Shown: positions 44,953 through 47,270 of the stretch, piece by piece
Layout of the letters: each line of letters starts with the position of its first letter
Numbering within the stretch: position 1 is the first letter of the stretch
Assembly: GCA_031264295.1 (NCBI GenBank)
Contig: JAISED010000020.1
Span: forward strand, 1 to 47,270
Length of the DNA stretch: 47,270 bases
Source of the DNA: Eubacteriales Family XIII. Incertae Sedis bacterium
GTDB taxonomy: Bacteria; Bacillota; Clostridia; Peptostreptococcales; Anaerovoracaceae
Reading direction: 5' to 3'
The notes under the pieces: model-generated
What the model saw: the letters and a program-made list of their open reading frames with translations, nothing else
Database searches by the model: none
What the model was told of the DNA's origin: nothing
Translations under genes and position numbers: made by a program

Positions 44953-45578
44953 TACTATACTATACGATAGAGCGCGAATCCGAAATAACGCAAGTGATCG
45001 AGCGCTCGAAATTCATCGCCTGCGCGGCGCCGGTTTTATCGCGGGAAGAGGCGGAGGCCTTTTTCGCGGGGCGCAAAGCGCTGCATAAAACCGCGACTCA
45101 TAATGTGCCGGCCTTTGTGATCGGCGATAAAAGCCAACTGCAGTGGGCAAGCGACGACGGAGAACCTCAGGGTACGTCGGGGGCGCCTATAGTGCAAATG
45201 CTCACATCAGAGGGCGTGACTAATGTTGCGGTCATGGTGACGCGGTATTTCGGAGGGATTAAGCTGGGGACAGGGGGGCTTGTCCGGGCGTATACAGGCG
45301 CAGCGCGGGAGGCATTGCACAAGGGCGGCGTATGCGGCGCGGCGGAGCAGATGCGCATTGCATTCAGGCTTGACTATGCATTTCATGGAAAGCTGCTTAA
45401 TCTTGCGCAGAACGGGCTGTTCAGCCTCGCAAATGAAGAATTCACGGACAAGGTCACAGTTGAACTGCTTACAGATCCGGAAAATGAAGGCGAGGTCATG
45501 ACCCTGCTTTCAAACCTCACATCGGGGACAGGGGAACTATTGTCGAAACACGATGAACTGACAAAGCGCAGGATATGA
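44949..45578 (+). CDS. yigZ: YigZ/IMPACT family protein (UPF0029)
   Basis: 209 residues from ATG 44949, overlapping hflX as ATGA. The N-terminal IMPACT domain is clear (SKFIACAAPV, then HNVPAFVIGD, then SDDGEPQGTSGAPI, then VMVTRYFGGIKLGTGGLVRAY). A C-terminal DUF1949 ferredoxin-like domain follows (about 135-205). In eukaryotes IMPACT proteins modulate translation stress signalling; the bacterial role is not settled. Coupling to hflX suggests a translation-related function here. The gene faces the minus-strand ECF gene only 6 nt away, with no terminator visible between them. Confidence 0.93.
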   Translation: MILYYTIERESEITQVIERSKFIACAAPVLSREEAEAFFAGRKALHKTATHNVPAFVIGDKSQLQWASDDGEPQGTSGAPIVQMLTSEGVTNVAVMVTRYFGGIKLGTGGLVRAYTGAAREALHKGGVCGAAEQMRIAFRLDYAFHGKLLNLAQNGLFSLANEEFTDKVTVELLTDPENEGEVMTLLSNLTSGTGELLSKHDELTKRRI

Positions 45579-45584
45579 TTGGAC

Positions 45585-46364
45585 TCAGTCGGAAGAGTAA
45601 TAAAAGTATTTTTTGAATACAGTTTTCTTGAGAGCGGCTGATATAAGCGCGGCGATAAGGAAGCCGCCTGTAAACTGAATCATGTTCGACGGAATTTCAA
45701 GGGCGGGTATGGTGAAGTTGCCATATATCATTCCGCCGGCCAGGTAATACCCGAATACCATAAAAAGTCCGCCGCTTGTCATGCCGATGATCTGCTCAGG
45801 CGGCACGACAATATTTGCTTTTTTTCTGAGCAGAAGGGCGGTGGCGAGTAGCGCCAGCGGAATCAAAAGGGCGGTCGCCATGAGCTTGCTCTGTATGGAA
45901 CGCACAGCAGAACCCAAGGCGCTTGGGTCGACGCTCTGAACGGCTTCGGTCGCTGCGGGCACACCGCTGGTGGTGTCATACAGGATGACGCCGTGCACGA
46001 CTGCGTTGAAGATCAACCATATGATTACGGTCGCGCCGCAGGCGATCAGCATCCTATGCCGTTTCCCGGCGCATTTTGAGACGACCAGACCGACAATAGC
46101 AGCCATGCAGCCCTTGATAAAAAGCGTCCAAGGCGCCCAGAATACGAAGCCCAGAAACATGTCGGCGAAAGCGGCGCCCAGACCGGCCGCTACAGCGCCG
46201 CGCTTCCATCCTAAAATCAAGGCGGCCAGAAAGATCATGCTGTCGCCCGGATGGATGTATCCGCTGGTAAACGGGATAGGGATAACGATAGAGGCTGTGG
46301 CGACCGCTACTAGGCCTGTCATCAAAGCCGTCAGAACCATCATTTCCAAATTATTTCTTTTCAA
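45585..46364 (-). CDS. ECF transporter S component (PF07155-like)
   Basis: 259 residues from TTG 46364, which has AGGGGG 12 nt upstream; a further in-frame TTG at 46391 has no SD. About six membrane helices are visible. The first part (LTALMTGLVAVATASIVIPIP, then GYIHPGDSMIFLAALILGWKRGAVAAGLGAAFADM, then FIKGCMAAIVGLV) is the S-component pattern of COG4720, whose members include riboflavin-type transporters. It is longer than typical S components (about 180-200) because of an extended segment around residues 140-190. It captures a vitamin for import with the shared EcfAA'T module, which is not in this window. No riboswitch is recognised upstream, so the substrate is unknown. Confidence 0.83.
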   Translation of the reverse strand: MKRNNLEMMVLTALMTGLVAVATASIVIPIPFTSGYIHPGDSMIFLAALILGWKRGAVAAGLGAAFADMFLGFVFWAPWTLFIKGCMAAIVGLVVSKCAGKRHRMLIACGATVIIWLIFNAVVHGVILYDTTSGVPAATEAVQSVDPSALGSAVRSIQSKLMATALLIPLALLATALLLRKKANIVVPPEQIIGMTSGGLFMVFGYYLAGGMIYGNFTIPALEIPSNMIQFTGGFLIAALISAALKKTVFKKYFYYSSD

Positions 46365-46452
46365 CTCGACTGTGCGCCCCCTGAATCGCAAGACATGGAA
46401 TGCCGGATAACATATATGACATCTATGCCAACCGGTAATGATATTTCATTAA

Positions 46453-46481
46453 ATTATAACCTGATGAAATAGATTTGACAA
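46453..46481 (-). promoter_or_regulatory. Promoter of the ECF S-component gene (minus strand)
   Basis: On the minus strand TTGTCA (46481-46476), a 17-bp spacer and TATAAT (46458-46453). The leader is about 80 nt. Confidence 0.8.
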
Positions 46482-46489
46482 TAAGTAAG

Positions 46490-46526
46490 GGCGGAAATGC
46501 TTAAAAAATTCTATGAAAATTCCGCC
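46490..46526. promoter_or_regulatory. Inverted repeat enclosing a CodY-box-like site
   Basis: GGCGGAA (46490-46496) faces TTCCGCC (46520-46526). Inside lies AATTTTCATAGAATT on the minus strand (46521-46507), which matches the CodY consensus at 13 of 15 positions. It is 25 bp upstream of the -35 box of the ECF gene. Confidence 0.45.
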
Positions 46527-46631
46527 GGTAATTCCCTTCCGGGGGAAGCGAATTTAGAGCAGAGAACCTGAATAGTAAAATTTTACCATAAAACTTTCTT
46601 TGCCAGATTACGATAATTTCAAAATTCCCCG
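46527..46631. other. Intergenic gap between ECF and tRNA promoters
   Basis: No gene is seen. A small CTTCC-GGG-GGAAG stem-loop lies at about 46536-46548. The rest is AT-rich. Confidence 0.35.
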
Positions 46632-46660
46632 TTGACAAGCCTGACTCCATGTGCTAAGAT
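46632..46660 (+). promoter_or_regulatory. Promoter of the tRNA cluster
   Basis: TTGACA (46632-46637), a 17-bp spacer and TAAGAT (46655-46660). It lies 45 nt before tRNA-Asn. Confidence 0.7.
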
Positions 46661-46711
46661 AATATTCGGCTCACAAAAAAGCAGCATGCGGCAAGGGCTT
46701 TCGTCTTTCAT

Positions 46712-46786
46712 TCCAAGGTAGCTCAATGGTGGAGCACTCGGCTGTTAACCGATAGGCTGTGGGTTCGAGCCCCACCCTTGGAGCCA
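46712..46786 (+). tRNA. tRNA-Asn (GTT)
   Basis: Acceptor arms TCCAAGG / CCTTGGA pair, with discriminator G and encoded CCA (46784-46786). The anticodon loop CTGTTAA gives GTT, and the T loop reads GTTCGAGC. One C-T mismatch sits at the top of the anticodon stem. Confidence 0.96.
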
Positions 46787-46829
46787 ATTTTCAAATCCTG
46801 AACGGACGAGTGGATCTGTGATCTGCGCC

Positions 46830-46857
46830 GTATTCCCCGCGTAAGCGGGGTGAAGCT
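46830..46857. repeat. Solitary type I-E CRISPR-like repeat
   Basis: A 27-28-nt segment starts GTATTCCCCGC, has a GTAA loop and continues GCGGGGTGAAGC. This resembles type I-E repeats (GTnTTCCCCGC...GCGGGG...). Only one copy is present, with no spacer, leader or cas gene. The CCCCGC/GCGGGG stem is 6 bp and no T-tract follows, so it is not a terminator. Confidence 0.45.
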
Positions 46858-47040
46858 CGGTTTACATTATTACAGCGTATGGCGGTGACAACCATGACGC
46901 TAAGATGAAAACCGGATGTACGGTAAAAGCCCCATGCCGCCGCAGTGAGCTATAGAGGCAGTGCGCGGGCTTCCGCTCTCCGAACAATATTAACTGCGGA
47001 TATAGATAGAAGACAAAGACCGCAGGAAGCATTGCTGTCA
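46858..47040. other. Spacer between tRNA-Asn and tRNA-Val
   Basis: About 250 nt separate the two tRNA genes (46787-47040), unusually long next to the 6-nt and 28-nt gaps further down. Besides the CRISPR-like repeat there is a CTGCGG/CCGCAG dyad at about 46995-47026. No gene is supported. Confidence 0.35.
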
Positions 47041-47116
47041 GGGCGCATAGCTCAGCTGGAAGAGCACCTGCCTTACAAGCAGGGGGTCATAGGTTCGAGT
47101 CCTATTGCGCCCACCA
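47041..47116 (+). tRNA. tRNA-Val (TAC)
   Basis: Acceptor GGGCGCA / TGCGCCC, discriminator A, encoded CCA. The anticodon stem CCTGC/GCAGG with loop CTTACAA gives TAC. The T loop is GTTCGAGT. Confidence 0.97.
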
Positions 47117-47122
47117 AAAAAT

Positions 47123-47199
47123 GGCCTGGTAGTTCAGTTGGTTAGAATGCCAGCCTGTCACGCTGGAGGTCGTCGGTTCGAGCCCGATCCAGGTCGCCA
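47123..47199 (+). tRNA. tRNA-Asp (GTC)
   Basis: Acceptor GGCCTGG / CCAGGTC (one G-T pair), discriminator G, encoded CCA. The anticodon loop CTGTCAC gives GTC. It starts 6 nt after tRNA-Val. A run of eight T follows but without a hairpin. Confidence 0.97.
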
Positions 47200-47227
47200 T
47201 TTTTTTTAAAAAACAGTACACGCGTAG

Positions 47228-47270
47228 GCTGGCGTGGCTCAACGGTAGAGCAGCTGATTTGTAATCAGCA
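47228..47270 (+). tRNA. tRNA-Thr (TGT), 3' end cut by the window
   Basis: The 5' half is visible: acceptor GCTGGCG, D arm GCTC...GAGC, and anticodon stem GCTGA/TCAGC with loop TTTGTAA, giving TGT. The variable loop, T arm and 3' acceptor lie beyond base 47270. Confidence 0.93.

Noticed and set aside
46830..46857. CRISPR array
   Set aside because: Only one repeat-like unit, with no spacer-repeat periodicity in the following 180 bases and no cas genes.
46895..46935. Group II intron domain V-like string (ACCGGATGTACGGTAAAAG)
   Set aside because: No second arm restores the domain V stem, no GNRA cap sits at the right place, and no maturase or intron boundary is near.
46945..47145. 66-codon ORF running through tRNA-Val into tRNA-Asp
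   Set aside because: It overlaps a well-formed tRNA gene; its QLEEHLPYKQG portion is simply the translated tRNA and has no coding support.

Overview
The window looks like a chromosomal segment of an anaerobic, S-layer-bearing Clostridia-type Bacillota (inference). The support is the gene order yraN-comM-dprA, topA-hslV-hslU-codY-hflX, SLH-domain surface proteins, an [FeFe]-hydrogenase-like sensor, a sigma-54 regulatory circuit, consensus sigma-A promoters, strong Shine-Dalgarno (SD) sites and frequent TTG starts. No plasmid or phage backbone is visible. The species cannot be named from the sequence.

Layout. 1-852: the 3' part of a TPR/kinesin-light-chain-like gene made of near-identical 126-bp repeats and interrupted by an in-frame TGA. 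958-1116: a 159-bp palindromic element. 1147-7524: a giant secreted GH30-GH43 glycanase with carbohydrate-binding modules and SLH anchors. 7986-8725: a RelB/DinJ-like plus PIN toxin-antitoxin pair. 8872-11292: a nitrate/sulfonate-type ABC importer (lipoprotein, permease, ATPase). 11367-13079 (minus): a soluble chemoreceptor-like protein with a [FeFe]-hydrogenase domain. 13438-23430: a 3330-residue SLH-anchored surface protein. 23552-27249 (minus): a YprB-like nuclease and a membrane chemoreceptor ending in hemerythrin. 27631-34976: a sigma-54 activator, then a symporter / M20 amidohydrolase / YtcJ amidohydrolase operon behind a textbook -24/-12 promoter. 35279-45578: housekeeping genes (yraN, comM, dprA, topA, hslVU, codY, hflX, yigZ-like). 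45585-46364 (minus): an ECF transporter S component. 46712-47270: four tRNA genes (Asn, Val, Asp, Thr).

How the parts fit. The two giant proteins share a secretion, linker and SLH anchoring plan and would sit on the cell wall, one degrading a xylan-like glycan and the other probably binding or building a surface layer. Two unusual receptors could report H2/redox state and oxygen. The sigma-54 operon would import and hydrolyse an N-acyl or amide compound. A CodY-box-like site upstream of its activator gene suggests nutritional repression by the CodY encoded 15 kb away.

The least explained signal is a pair of homologous 159/160-bp full-length palindromes (958-1116 and 42652-42811). Their arms have diverged in sequence but kept complementarity and exact internal spacing. 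Each sits at the 5' end of a gene, and possible decayed relatives lie at 23430 and 29884.
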